From assembly GCA_039917855.1 (NCBI GenBank), contig JBDSIR010000149.1, forward strand, positions 1 to 49,008: a DNA stretch of 49,008 bases, read 5' to 3'. Source of the stretch: CAMLHU01 sp039917855 (lineage in GTDB: Bacteria > Gemmatimonadota > Gemmatimonadetes > Gemmatimonadales > GWC2-71-9). Under the pieces are notes generated by a model that saw only the letters and a program-made list of their open reading frames with translations, was not told where the DNA came from and did not search any database. The translations under genes and the position numbers were made by a program. Below, piece by piece: positions 32,081-44,187 of this stretch (its first letter is position 1; each line of letters starts with the position of its first letter).

Positions 32081-32147
32081 CGCCAAGCACGAAGCGCCTG
32101 GCGCGGACCCTGCCGGCTCCTCTCCAGGCGCTAGGCTCCAGGCGCGG
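32081..32147. repeat. Family C-like inverted pair (AGCGCCTGG word)
   Basis: Left arm 32081-32107 and right arm 32124-32147 are imperfect, sharing AGCGCCTGG/CCAGGCGCT (32094-32102 against 32124-32132). It lies between glmS and the DHS-like gene and may act as a terminator or processing hairpin. Confidence 0.65.
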
Positions 32148-32152
32148 TGCGG

Positions 32153-33976
<1,824 letters not shown>

Positions 33977-33986
33977 TGGAACTCTC

Positions 33987-35369
33987 CTACTTCTTGCCGA
34001 ACGCCTCTCGGCAGGCCGCAACGAGATCCTCCGCGTCCTTCGCGGTCGGCGCCTCGGCGATGAATCGAACGATCGGTTCTGTCCCGGACGGCCGGGCATG
34101 CACCCAGCGATCCGCCCAGCTGAGGCGGAGCCCGTCGCGTTCGTCGACGGTGGCCTCGGGGAACTTCCGGCGAAGGAGCTCGTACACCGGGGCCAGATCG
34201 GGCCCCCGCGGCGCCTTCGCCTTCACAATAATGTAACGGGGGGCGGCGGCCACGGCCTCCGAGACCTTCATTCCGGACTGGAGCAGGTGCTGAAGGACGA
34301 GTGCCGCCCCCGCCGGGGCGTCGCGCCCCACGTGCAGCGCCGGCAGCATCACCCCGCCATTGCCCTCGCCCCCCACCACCGCGCGCTCCTCGATCATCGC
34401 CCGGGCCACGTTGGCCTCGCCCACCGCCGCGCGGAAGAAGCGGGCACCGAACGCCTTGGCAGCGTCCTCGACCACCATCGAGGTGGAGAGGTTCGCCACC
34501 ACAGTGGCCTCGCCGCCGACGACCATCGGCGTACGCCCGCCGGCGGCGAGGACGGCCCGCACCGCGAAGGCAAGGGTGTAGTCCTCCCCGATGGGCACCC
34601 CTTTCTCATCGACCAGGGCGAGCCGGTCGACGTCGGGATCGACCGCCATCCCGATGTCGGCCCGGCTGTCGCGCACCAGCTTGCCGAGCTCTCCGAGGTT
34701 CTCGGGGATCGGCTCCGGCGGCCGGGGGAAGCGCCCGTCGGTCTCGGTGTTGATGGCAAACACTTCGCACCCCAGCGCCTCGAGCAGCTTCGGCATCGTG
34801 GTGCCGCCGGCGCCCCGAACGCAGTCGAGCGCCACCTTGAAGCGACACCGACGGACCCCCTCGCGGTCCAGCATTGGGAGGCTCAGCACCAGGTCGAGAT
34901 GGCGGCGGATCGCGTCGGGATCCTCCCGCAGGGTGCCGATCCCATCCCATCCGGCCCGCGGCGGCCCCTGCTCCGCCAACGTGCGGACCGCCGTCCCGGC
35001 CGTCGAATCGAGGAAGATACCGTCGGGACCCACGAGCTTGAGCGCGTTCCACTCGATCGGGTTGTGGCTGGCGGTCAGGATGAGGCCGGCGCCGGCGTGG
35101 TGATGCTCGACCGCGAGCTGGACCGTCGGCGTCGGTACGATGCCGAGGTCGATCACCTCGACCCCGGCGGACATCAATCCGGCCGCGGCGGCGCGGGCGA
35201 ACATCTCGCCGCTGGTGCGCGCGTCACGGCCGAGGACGACGACGGGCCGGCCCGCGGCGCGCGCCCAGGCGCCGAGGGCGGCGGCGTGGCGGGCGACGAG
35301 CTCGGGCGTCAGGTCCGTGCCGACGATGCCTCGCATCCCGGACACGGAGACCATCAAGGTCTGCGACAT
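33987..35369 (-). CDS. glmM: Phosphoglucosamine mutase
   Basis: Converts glucosamine-6-P to glucosamine-1-P. The 460 residues (ATG 35369) contain the phosphoserine loop LTASHNPIEWNALK near 97-110, the metal loop DPDVDRLALVD near 236, the sugar loop GEGNGGVMLP near 324 and the phosphate-binding RPSGTEPIVRFIAEA near 430. TASHNP is typical of the alpha-phosphohexomutase superfamily; being next to glmS favours GlmM over phosphomannomutase. The start codon overlaps the stop of the HD-GYP regulator gene (TGATG). Confidence 0.92.
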   Translation of the reverse strand: MSQTLMVSVSGMRGIVGTDLTPELVARHAAALGAWARAAGRPVVVLGRDARTSGEMFARAAAAGLMSAGVEVIDLGIVPTPTVQLAVEHHHAGAGLILTASHNPIEWNALKLVGPDGIFLDSTAGTAVRTLAEQGPPRAGWDGIGTLREDPDAIRRHLDLVLSLPMLDREGVRRCRFKVALDCVRGAGGTTMPKLLEALGCEVFAINTETDGRFPRPPEPIPENLGELGKLVRDSRADIGMAVDPDVDRLALVDEKGVPIGEDYTLAFAVRAVLAAGGRTPMVVGGEATVVANLSTSMVVEDAAKAFGARFFRAAVGEANVARAMIEERAVVGGEGNGGVMLPALHVGRDAPAGAALVLQHLLQSGMKVSEAVAAAPRYIIVKAKAPRGPDLAPVYELLRRKFPEATVDERDGLRLSWADRWVHARPSGTEPIVRFIAEAPTAKDAEDLVAACREAFGKK

Positions 35370-36433
35370 CAGAGTGAGACGGGGAGTTTGGCGGGATCGG
35401 GGAAGGCGCGCAGGAAGGCCTCGACCACGCGCGCGTCGAACTGGGTCCCGACGCACCGGCGAAGCTCCTCGAGCGCCTCGGTGGCCGGGCGCAGGGTCCG
35501 ATAGGTCCGGTTCGTGGTCATGGCGTCGAAGGCGTCGGCCACCGACACCACGTGTGCTTCTTCGGGGATCGATTCCCCCTTGAGCCCGTCCGGGAAGCCG
35601 CTCCCGTTGAGCCGCTCGTGGTGCGAGCGCACGATCCGGAGTACCCGGGGCGACTCGCGCGCCAGCGGGGCCAGTATCCGCTCGCCGAGCGTGGTGTGCT
35701 CGGTGATGTGCTGGAACTCCTCGGGAGTGAGCGGGCCGGGCTTGTTCAGCACCGCCTCGCGGGTGCCGATCTTGCCGATGTCATGCAGCTCGGCGCCAAG
35801 CCGGAGCTCCTCGAGCGCGTCGCCGGTCCAGCCGAGCACCACCGCGGTCTTCACCGCGTACCAGCTGACCCGCTTGGAGTGGCCGCGGGTGTACGCGTCC
35901 TTGGCTTCGAGGGCGTGGGCGAGGGTCTGGACCGCGTCGACGAACTGCTCCTTGATGCGGCGCGACTGCTCACGCACCCGGAGCTCGAGGTGTTTCTGGT
36001 AGAACCGGTTCTGCAGGATCAGCTCGCGCTTTTCGAGCGCCTTGGCCACTCGGGCCCGCACCTCGTCGATGATGACCGGCTTGGCGAGGTAATCGAGCGC
36101 ACCCATCTGCATGCACGCCACCGCGGTCTCGACGTCGGATACCGCGGTGAGCATGATGACGGCGGTATCGGGGTGGCGTTGACGGAGCTCCTGGAGGAGC
36201 TGGATCCCGTCGAGGCCGGGCATGTGGATGTCGCTGATGATCAGCGGCACCTCGCCCGACTTGGCCAGGACCTCGAGCGCCTCTTCGCCGCTCCCCGCCT
36301 CCAGGCAGGAGAGCCCCTGCCCCTCGATCACCCGCACGAGCGCGTGGCGAACGAGGGAGTCGTCGTCGACGATCAAGCACCGGGCTGATTCGGTGCGCTT
36401 GGGGATCTGAACCGAAGCAGCGGGGGCGCTCAC
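35369..36433 (-). CDS. HD-GYP response regulator (RpfG-like)
   Basis: A 354-residue two-domain protein. The receiver domain (about 15-130) has CLIVDDDSLVRHAL, the acceptor Asp in IISDIHMPGLDG, MLTAVSD and LAKPVII, all intact. After a coiled linker comes the HD-GYP domain (about 165-345) with ELHDIGKIGT near 217 and HHERLNGSGFPDGLKGE near 266, a GFP variant of the GYP motif. Such domains hydrolyse cyclic di-GMP. GTG start at 36433. Its stop overlaps the glmM start, tying c-di-GMP control to amino-sugar synthesis in one transcript. Confidence 0.94.
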   Translation of the reverse strand: MSAPAASVQIPKRTESARCLIVDDDSLVRHALVRVIEGQGLSCLEAGSGEEALEVLAKSGEVPLIISDIHMPGLDGIQLLQELRQRHPDTAVIMLTAVSDVETAVACMQMGALDYLAKPVIIDEVRARVAKALEKRELILQNRFYQKHLELRVREQSRRIKEQFVDAVQTLAHALEAKDAYTRGHSKRVSWYAVKTAVVLGWTGDALEELRLGAELHDIGKIGTREAVLNKPGPLTPEEFQHITEHTTLGERILAPLARESPRVLRIVRSHHERLNGSGFPDGLKGESIPEEAHVVSVADAFDAMTTNRTYRTLRPATEALEELRRCVGTQFDARVVEAFLRAFPDPAKLPVSL

Positions 36434-36532
36434 GCCTCTAACATACCGCCCATTTGGGGGGCCACAACAGGCGACCTGCCACCGTCCGGGGCCCGCCGTT
36501 AGCTTTCCCGCCCTCTCCTACCCCTTTGGGAC

Positions 36533-37699
36533 ATGACGCGCATCCTTGCCGGTGATCCAGGTCACAAGCTCGCCACCCGGGCGGTGCATGCCGGGCAGGT
36601 CCCCGACCCGCTGGCGGGGGCGGTGATGCCGCCGATCTACCAGACGTCGACCTACATCCAGGAAGGGCTCGGCGTCCACAAAGGCTATGAATACGCCCGC
36701 ACCGCCAACCCCACCCGCGAGGCGCTGGAACGAAATGTGGCCGCGCTCGAAGGGGCCACGCACGGCTTCGCGTTCGGCTCGGGGCTCGCCGCACTCGACA
36801 TCCTGCTAAAGACCTTCTCCCCGGGCGACCACATCGTCTCCGGTGAGACGATCTACGGTGGGTCCCACCGCCTGATGAAGCGGGTGTATGAGAAGTTCGG
36901 ACTCCGCTTCACCTTCGTCGACGGCCGTGACCCGAAGCATTTCGCCGCGGCGGTGACGCCGCAGACGAAGATGCTCTACGTCGAGACCCCGACGAACCCG
37001 ATGATGACGCTCACCGACCTCCGCGCCGTCGGCGACCTGGCACAGGCTCGTGGGATCGTCTTCGCCGTGGACAACACCTTCGCGACCCCGATCTTCCAGC
37101 GCCCGCTCGAGTTCGGCGCCGACGTGGTGCTGCACAGCACCACCAAGTACCTGAACGGCCATAGCGACATGATCGGCGGCCTCCTGCTCACCTCGCGCGA
37201 GGATCTGGCCGAGCAGTTCGGCTTCCTGCAGAACGCGTCGGGGCCGGTGCCGGGACCGATGGATTGCTGGCTGGCACTCCGCGGGCTCAAGACTCTGCCG
37301 CTCCGGATGCGGCAGCACGACGAGAACGGTCGCGCCATCGCGAGTTGGCTCGCCAAGCAGCCGGGGGTGCAGAAGATCTACTATCCCGGGCTTCCCTCCC
37401 ATCCGCAGCACGAGCTCGCCAAGCGCCAGATGACGGCCTTCGGCGGGATGATCTCGATCGACCTGGGCGACGTGGCCAAGGCCGGGCGCTTCGTCGCGGC
37501 GGTGAGGCTCTTCGTCCTCGCGGAATCGCTGGGCGGCGTCGAGAGCCTCATCGGCCACCCGGCGTCGATGACCCACGCCTCGATCCCCGAGGAGCGCCGC
37601 AATGCGATGGGACTCACCGACTCGCTGGTGCGACTGAGCTGCGGCGTCGAAGATGCGGACGACCTGATCGCGGACTTGGAACAGGCGTTCAAGGCGTGA
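36533..37699 (+). CDS. Cys/Met metabolism PLP enzyme (cystathionine gamma-synthase/lyase type)
   Basis: A 388-residue fold-type I PLP enzyme. TRAVHAGQVPDPLAGAVMPPIYQTSTY (15-41), YEYARTANPTREALE (51-65), GSGLAALDILL near 80, YVETPTNPMM near 152, the cofactor aspartate in FAVDNTFATP near 178 and the PLP lysine in LHSTTKYLNGHSD near 203 are all in place. GVESLIGHPASMTHASIP near 340 is the substrate carboxylate region. Synthase, gamma-lyase and methionine gamma-lyase cannot be separated by eye. No SAM riboswitch is visible in the 99-base upstream gap. Confidence 0.94.
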   Translation: MTRILAGDPGHKLATRAVHAGQVPDPLAGAVMPPIYQTSTYIQEGLGVHKGYEYARTANPTREALERNVAALEGATHGFAFGSGLAALDILLKTFSPGDHIVSGETIYGGSHRLMKRVYEKFGLRFTFVDGRDPKHFAAAVTPQTKMLYVETPTNPMMTLTDLRAVGDLAQARGIVFAVDNTFATPIFQRPLEFGADVVLHSTTKYLNGHSDMIGGLLLTSREDLAEQFGFLQNASGPVPGPMDCWLALRGLKTLPLRMRQHDENGRAIASWLAKQPGVQKIYYPGLPSHPQHELAKRQMTAFGGMISIDLGDVAKAGRFVAAVRLFVLAESLGGVESLIGHPASMTHASIPEERRNAMGLTDSLVRLSCGVEDADDLIADLEQAFKA

Positions 37700-37706
37700 C
37701 GGAGCT

Positions 37707-37807
37707 GTCATCCCGAGCAGAGCGAGGGATCTACTCTCCGCCGATCGAAGCCTGCTGACCGGCTACCGACCGATCCGGGCTAGATCCCTCGCTCCGCTCG
37801 GGATGAC
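37707..37807. repeat. Family A short hairpin pair (copy A5)
   Basis: Two 26-base arms, 37707-37732 and 37782-37807, lie 49 bases apart and match copy A1 at 4886 but in reverse orientation. The left inner edge is GGATCTACTCTCCGC and the right, read inward, is GGATCTAGCCCGGATC. The spacer aligns loosely with the reverse complement of the A1 spacer. It fills the gap after the PLP enzyme gene; 37808-37893 holds nothing else clear. Confidence 0.88.
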
Positions 37808-37893
37808 AACACTTCAAACACCGTATGTTCCACCTCGAAACCAATTAGTTTGAGCGCCGTAGAGTAAGGGTCCCCTTTCCAAGGCTCCAAGCC

Positions 37894-38921
37894 ATGGCCA
37901 CGAACGTCCCCGCGTCCCGCGCGCGGCGTACCTATCCTCAGATCGCCCCGGTCACGTGGGAGCATCCCGCCGACCGCGCCGCCCTCCAGACCCTCCGCGC
38001 CATTCCCGGCGTCGACGATATCATCCGCAAGATCCTCGGCCTCCTCGGCGGTGAGCGCGGGATCCGCCTCCTGTTCCAGGGCGCCGCCGTGCGGGTCGGA
38101 CCGACCCAGTTCCCGAGGCTGTGGCAGATGCATGTCGAGATGTGCGCGACGTTCGACTGGGAGAAGGTCCCGGAACTCTACGTCACCCAGACCCCGGTCT
38201 TCAACGCCGGCGCCTACGGCATCGACGATCCGTTCATCGTCATCCACTCGGCCGCCCTCGAGCTGCTGGACGACCACGAGATCCGCGCCCTCCTGGCCCA
38301 CGAACTGGGACACGTGATGAGCGGGCACGCGCTCTACGCCACCATCGCCGCGATCCTGGCCCTGGTGTCGCTCGGTGCACTCCCGTTCCTCGCCGGGATC
38401 GCGATCCTGCCCGTCAAGCTCGCCTTCCTCGAGTGGAGCCGGAAGGCGGAACTCACCGCCGATCGCGCCGGACTCCTCGGCGTGCAGGACCCGATCGTGA
38501 TGCAGCGGAAGTTCCTCAAGATGGCGGGAGGCGGACGTGGCGAGTGGTTCACCGCCGCCGACCTCAATACCGAGGCCTTCATGGCGCAGGCGCACGAGTA
38601 CGCCGATTCCAATGAAGGGCTCGACCTGGTGTACAAGTTCATCAACACCGTCGGCCTCACCCATCCGCTTGCCACCGTGCGCGCAGGAGAGAACCAGAAA
38701 TGGGTCGCCACCGGCGAGTATGACCGGATCCTCCGGGGCGAGTACATCCGCCGCGGCACTCCCGAGGCCGACCGCCCGATCCGCGACCACGCGCGCGAGG
38801 CGGGCGACTATTACAAGGAGCAGGTGCGCGAGGCGGCACAGCACGTCGGCGCGGCGGCCAAGCAGGCGGCAGAGAAGGTGCGCGAGGCGTTCCGCAACGC
38901 GCAGCAGAAGCCCGGAGCGTA

Positions 38922-38922
<1 letters not shown>
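37894..38922 (+). CDS. M48-family zinc metalloprotease
   Basis: A 342-residue HtpX/Ste24-like peptidase. The zinc motif is LLAHELGHVMSGHALY near residues 132-147, followed by a hydrophobic stretch IAAILALVSLGALPFLAGIAILPVKLAFL (150-178) and the third ligand in SRKAELTADRAGLLG near 181-195. The C-terminus (290-342) is an Ala/Glu/Lys-rich helical tail (REAAQHVGAAAKQAAEKVREAFRN). Only one or two possible membrane segments exist, fewer than in HtpX. It probably degrades or clears membrane-associated proteins. The stop overlaps the purD start (TAATG). Confidence 0.9.
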
Positions 38923-40199
<1,277 letters not shown>

Positions 40200-40219
40200 G
40201 GCCAAAAGCGGGCTCGAAG

Positions 40220-40265
40220 GCGAGAAGGCGCGAATGGAGATGTTCTCTCGTTCGCGCCTTCTCGC
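40220..40265. terminator. Hairpin after purD (family C-like)
   Basis: A perfect 15-bp inverted repeat, GCGAGAAGGCGCGAA against TTCGCGCCTTCTCGC, with a 16-base loop, begins 21 bases after the purD stop. It is probably a terminator; its AAGGCGC/GAA wording fits the family C style. Confidence 0.7.
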
Positions 40266-40311
40266 ATTGGACCCACCTTTGGCATTCCACGCATTCTAGC
40301 GATGTTCCAGT

Positions 40312-41133
40312 ATGCCTGAATTGCCAGAAGTCGAGACCATCGTCCGTGACCTGCAACACGTCGTCGGGCGATCGATCATTTCGGCCCAGCTCACCCACAC
40401 CGACATCCTCCGCGGCGTTTCCAAGAAGAAACTCCTCGCCGACCTTCCGGGCCGACGCATCGATCGCCTTACCCGCCGTGCCAAACACGCCATCTTCGCC
40501 CTCGGCGATCGCCGCCTCGTCGTCCAACCAGGGATGACGGGCTCCTTGCTCGTGTACGACCGGGACCTCACCCCCGACGAAGCGAAATACGCTGTCCTCC
40601 GCGCCACCCTCGACGACGGCCGGCTCCTGGTCTATCGTGACGTGCGCCGCATCGGGCACTTGCTCTGGCTCGACGAGAAGGGGTGGACCCGGTACGACCG
40701 CGCCCTTGGTCCCGAACCGCTCGAAGCCGAGTGGTCCGAGGGGCATTTCGCGGGACGATTGGCGAAGACTCGCGCGGCGGTGAAGAAGGTCCTGATGGAC
40801 CAGAAGCAGGTGGTCGGGATCGGGAACATCTACGCCAACGAGGCGCTCTTCGCCTCGGGGGTCGATCCTTCCAAGCCGGGGAACAAAGTCAGCGCTGAAG
40901 CGGCCTCCCGCATCCGGCACCATTCGCGACGGATCCTCGAGGCGGCGATCCGGTCACAGGGCACGACCTTCCGCGACTACCGCACCGGCACCGGCGAGCG
41001 GGGGAATTTCCAGCTCGAGCTCTTCGTCTACGGCCGCGAGGGTGAGCCGTGCAAGGTGTGCGGCACCCGACTCTCAAGCACACACGAGATCGACGCAAGG
41101 GTGACGGTGTTCTGTCACAGGTGCCAGAGGTAA
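40312..41133 (+). CDS. mutM: Formamidopyrimidine-DNA glycosylase
   Basis: Base-excision repair glycosylase/AP lyase removing oxidised purines. The 273 residues begin MPELPEVETIVRDL with catalytic Pro2 and Glu3. Lys57-region LTRRAKHAIFAL follows, then the H2TH segment KKVLMDQKQVVGIGNIYANEALFASGVDP near 155-183. The C-terminal zinc finger is CKVCGTRLSSTHEIDARVTVFCHRC (C-x2-C-x16-C-x2-C). Presence of the finger favours MutM; Nei is the alternative. A family B repeat begins at its stop codon. Confidence 0.95.
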   Translation: MPELPEVETIVRDLQHVVGRSIISAQLTHTDILRGVSKKKLLADLPGRRIDRLTRRAKHAIFALGDRRLVVQPGMTGSLLVYDRDLTPDEAKYAVLRATLDDGRLLVYRDVRRIGHLLWLDEKGWTRYDRALGPEPLEAEWSEGHFAGRLAKTRAAVKKVLMDQKQVVGIGNIYANEALFASGVDPSKPGNKVSAEAASRIRHHSRRILEAAIRSQGTTFRDYRTGTGERGNFQLELFVYGREGEPCKVCGTRLSSTHEIDARVTVFCHRCQR

Positions 41134-41231
41134 CCCCTCTCCCCCCAACCCCCTCTCCCTGTCGGGAGAGGGGGAGTGTGCCGATAGACTCCCCTCCCCC
41201 GATAGGGGGAGGGGCCGGGGGAGAGGGGGAG
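41131..41231. repeat. Family B double-hairpin repeat after mutM
   Basis: It starts at the mutM stop codon. The first hairpin CCCCCTCTCCC-TGTC-GGGAGAGGGGG lies near 41150-41175, and the second, CCCCTCCCCC-GATA-GGGGGAGGGG, near 41191-41215. Outer CTCTCCCCCC and GGGGGAGAG flanks also pair. Confidence 0.88.
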
Positions 41232-41251
41232 CTCATCGTTGCCCTCGTTCC

Positions 41252-41257
41252 TATATT
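41252..41257 (+). promoter_or_regulatory. Candidate -10 box of the UvrC-like gene
   Basis: TATATT lies 8 bases before the GTG start at 41266, again predicting an almost leaderless transcript. No good -35 is visible because the region is occupied by the family B repeat. Confidence 0.4.
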
Positions 41258-41265
41258 GAATCACC

Positions 41266-42363
41266 GTGCGCGCCAACCTCCTCCTCCTCCCCACCGCCGA
41301 CCTTACCCGCCTCAAGGACCGGGTGAAACGCCTCGCCGAGGACCGCCCCGCTGTCTACCGGATGGTGGACCCCGCCGGTCGGGTGCTGTACGTGGGGAAG
41401 GCCCGCAAGCTCCGCGCGCGACTCCTCACCTACTTCCGCGCCAAGTTCCCCGACGACAAGGCGGCCCGGATCCTCCAGGCTGCCGCCGACATCGAGTGGG
41501 ACTACGCCCCGAGCGAATTCGCCGCGCTCCTCGGCGAGATCCGCGCCATCAAGAGACTCCGTCCCCCCTATAACATCGCTGGCAACCGGAGCCGCCAGGC
41601 CGTCTTCATCACGATGATGGGGGGGATCGCCCCGCGCCTGGCCGCGGTGAAATGGCCGCATGGCGATGAGCGGGTGTACGGTCCCTTCGGCTCGGTCGGC
41701 CGGGTCCGGGAAGCGATCCGGGTCCTCAACGATCTCCTCGGCCTCCGCGACTGTACCCCCAAGATGCCGATGGTCTTTGCCGATCAGGGGGACCTCTTCG
41801 CCGAGCCGCGGCAGGCGGCCTGCATTCGGTATGATATCGGGCAATGCCTGGGGCCCTGCGCCGGACTCGTGACCCAGGAGCGGTATCAGGGGGCCGCGCT
41901 CGACGCCGTCGCTTTCCTCGAGGCGCGGGCGATCCGGCCGGTCGACCGGGTGGTGACCGCGATGGAGCAGGCCGCGGCCGAGGCCGATTTCGAGACCGCG
42001 GCGCGCTGGCGGGAGAAATTCGAGGCCCTGGAATGGCTCCTGGCGGCGAGCGTGCGCGCCCGGGCCGCCGTCGACCTGCTGAGCTTCGTCTATCGGGATC
42101 CCGGGGCGCAGGGGGATGACCGGGCCTACCTGATCCGGCGGGGTACCATCCGCGCGGCGTTCCCCTATCCCACCACCCCGATCGAGCTGGAGGCCTTCAG
42201 GGCCGCCGTGACCGAAGAATCGGCGCGTGCCGAGGCACCGGGAGGGGTCCTGCCGGTCGAGCGCCTGGACGAGGTGATGGTGGTGATGGCGTGGTTCCGG
42301 AAGCACCCCGATGCGCTCCGGCGGACCACCCCCATCGAGAGCTGGGCCACCGTTACAAACTGA
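41266..42363 (+). CDS. Short UvrC-like protein (GIY-YIG plus UVR, no C-terminal nuclease)
   Basis: A 365-residue homologue of the N-terminal half of excinuclease UvrC. The GIY-YIG domain is at about 27-105, with AVYRMVDPAGRVLYVGKARKLRARLLTYF and LLGEIRAIKRLRPPYNI. A Cys-bearing segment ACIRYDIGQCLGPCAGLV (about 188-205) and the UvrB-binding UVR region AAAEADFETAARWREKFEALEWLLAA near 238-263 follow. The RNase H-like endonuclease domain and HhH repeats of full UvrC (about 600 residues) are missing, and the ORF ends naturally. It could be a Cho-like alternative nuclease. GTG start at 41266; neighbour of mutM. Confidence 0.88.
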   Translation: MRANLLLLPTADLTRLKDRVKRLAEDRPAVYRMVDPAGRVLYVGKARKLRARLLTYFRAKFPDDKAARILQAAADIEWDYAPSEFAALLGEIRAIKRLRPPYNIAGNRSRQAVFITMMGGIAPRLAAVKWPHGDERVYGPFGSVGRVREAIRVLNDLLGLRDCTPKMPMVFADQGDLFAEPRQAACIRYDIGQCLGPCAGLVTQERYQGAALDAVAFLEARAIRPVDRVVTAMEQAAAEADFETAARWREKFEALEWLLAASVRARAAVDLLSFVYRDPGAQGDDRAYLIRRGTIRAAFPYPTTPIELEAFRAAVTEESARAEAPGGVLPVERLDEVMVVMAWFRKHPDALRRTTPIESWATVTN

Positions 42364-42418
42364 AACTAGACGCAACCCATTCCGTAGGGGCGCCATCTCT
42401 CACATGGGACCTCCCCTA

Positions 42419-42895
42419 ATGCGTCAGTTCCGGTATTCGGCCCTCCTGGCCCTCCTCGCGGCGGCCCCCGTCGTCGCACAGACCCCGGCGACCGCCCCCG
42501 CTCCCGCCCCCGCCCCCGCCCCCGCTCCCGCTCCCCCCGCGGTGAAGCTCGACTACGATTCACTTGCCTTCGGTCGGCAGATGACCAACTGGTTCTACTC
42601 CTCCGAGGTGGACAGCCTCTGGGCTCACACCGCTCCCGAAATGCAGCAGCAGCTGGGGAGCAAGGACAAGTGGTCGGAGATGATCGGCGAGTTCGTCCAG
42701 CGGGCCGGGATGGAGAGCGAGGTGGTCGAGGAGCGGTGGGTCAAACGGAATGGCCTGCGGCAATACTGGCACATTTTCCGCGCCACTGAATTCACCGCGG
42801 AACCGCTGATGCTCCGCTGGGTGCTGATCCCCGGAAAGATGATCGGCGGCCTGGGGATGAATCCCCTGAGCCGAGCGCCGGCGATCGATCCGTGA
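42419..42895 (+). CDS. Exported protein with Ala-Pro linker (DUF3887-like)
   Basis: A 158-residue exported protein from ATG 42419. The signal peptide MRQFRYSALLALLAAAPVVAQ is followed by an (AP)n spacer of about 20 residues, then a small domain beginning DYDSLAFGRQMTNWFYSSEVDSLWAHTAPEMQQQLGSKDKWSEM. That run resembles DUF3887/SnoaL-like cone domains that hold a hydrophobic pocket, but function is unknown. An in-frame ATG at 42404 is an alternative start. The gene is followed at once by a large heptad repeat. Confidence 0.7.
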   Translation: MRQFRYSALLALLAAAPVVAQTPATAPAPAPAPAPAPAPPAVKLDYDSLAFGRQMTNWFYSSEVDSLWAHTAPEMQQQLGSKDKWSEMIGEFVQRAGMESEVVEERWVKRNGLRQYWHIFRATEFTAEPLMLRWVLIPGKMIGGLGMNPLSRAPAIDP

Positions 42896-42896
42896 G

Positions 42897-43037
<141 letters not shown>

Positions 43038-43041
43038 ATCC

Positions 43042-44157
43042 TCAGGGGATCGCGTGTCGCTCCCGGAGCAGCGCGCGCAATCGATCCCCCGGGAGCGAAT
43101 CCGCCACCCGCCCCGCAGCATTCCTCACCGGCGTCGCGGCCAGGAGGCCGTTATAGACCGCTTCCTCCGTCGCTTCCACGACCGCGGCGAAGAGGGCGCT
43201 CATCTGTTCATTGGCCAACTCCGTCCCACCCACTCGCGTCGCGTCGTATGCCCGCCGAAGCTCGACCGCGGTGGAGAAGGCGATGACGTAATCTCCCGAC
43301 CCGTTATCCATCCAGCTTCCGGTCCGTCCGAGTCCCAGCGTCGCGCGCTTGGCGAGGCGGCCGAGGTTCCGCTCCAGGATCGGCGCATCGGTCGCGACCA
43401 CGACCATGACCGAGCCTCCCGGCCCGTGCGCCTCGGGAAAGGGTTGGAGGCCCCAGGCGCGGCCGACCGGCACCCCCATGATGCTGAGATCGCCGCCGAA
43501 ATTGGTCTGCACCAGCACGCCGACAGTCCACCCACCCAGGCGTTGGGGAAGTTTCCGCGAACTGGTGCCGATCCCACCCTTCCAGCTGAAGTTGAGCGTC
43601 CCACGCCCCGCGCCGACGCTGCCCTCCTGCACCGGGCCGGAAACGGCGCCCTCAAGGGCGCGTACAACGTCCTCGGACCTGATCGGGCGGGAGCGGATCG
43701 CGCTCAAGCCCCCGTCATTGGTCTCTCCCACGACCGGATTGAACGAGCGCACCCGCTCCATTCCAGGGCGTGCCAGCATCCATCCGGTGAGCGCGTCGGC
43801 CACGCGCCAGACACAAAGCGTGCAGGTGAGGAGAATCGGCGACTCGATCTCGCCGAGTTCCTGGACCTGGGTGACGCCGAGGAGCTTGCCGAACCCGTTG
43901 CCGACGTAGATGGCGGCGGGGACGCGCCAGGCGAAGGTGTTGGAATCGTGCGGGAAGATCGCGGTGATGCCGGTGTGGACCGAGTCGCCCTGATCGATGG
44001 TGACCTGACCGACCCTGACGCCGGCGACGTCGGTGATCGCGTTCCACCGTCCGGGGGGAAAGACGCCGGGGGCGATACCGAGGTCGCGGGCGCGGGGGCG
44101 GACCTGGGCGGCCAACAACGCCGGGGTCATCACAAGAAGGAACAGAGTTCTACGCAT
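43042..44157 (-). CDS. Exported P1-family peptidase (DmpA-like)
   Basis: A 371-residue member of the DmpA/OAT N-terminal-nucleophile fold, L-aminopeptidase/D-esterase type. The signal peptide is MRRTLFLLVMTPALLAAQ. Hallmarks are GRWNAITDVAGVRVGQVTI near 37-55, HTGITAIFPH near 62, FNPVVGETNDGGLSAIR near 140 and the nucleophile region GPGGSVMVVVATDAPIL near 247-263, where self-cleavage before Ser would give two chains. A periplasmic location distinguishes it from cytosolic DmpA. It probably degrades short or D-amino-acid peptides. Confidence 0.92.
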   Translation of the reverse strand: MRRTLFLLVMTPALLAAQVRPRARDLGIAPGVFPPGRWNAITDVAGVRVGQVTIDQGDSVHTGITAIFPHDSNTFAWRVPAAIYVGNGFGKLLGVTQVQELGEIESPILLTCTLCVWRVADALTGWMLARPGMERVRSFNPVVGETNDGGLSAIRSRPIRSEDVVRALEGAVSGPVQEGSVGAGRGTLNFSWKGGIGTSSRKLPQRLGGWTVGVLVQTNFGGDLSIMGVPVGRAWGLQPFPEAHGPGGSVMVVVATDAPILERNLGRLAKRATLGLGRTGSWMDNGSGDYVIAFSTAVELRRAYDATRVGGTELANEQMSALFAAVVEATEEAVYNGLLAATPVRNAAGRVADSLPGDRLRALLRERHAIP

Positions 44158-44187
44158 GGGTCCTCGCAGTTCCGCCTCTCCTCCCGA

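Noticed and set aside
33977..33986. glmS ribozyme
   Set aside because: glmS lies 10 bases after glmM, so there is no room for a ribozyme.
36434..36532. SAM riboswitch before the Cys/Met PLP enzyme gene
   Set aside because: Only 99 bases separate it from the divergent gene and I see no kink-turn or multi-helix arrangement typical of SAM riboswitches.
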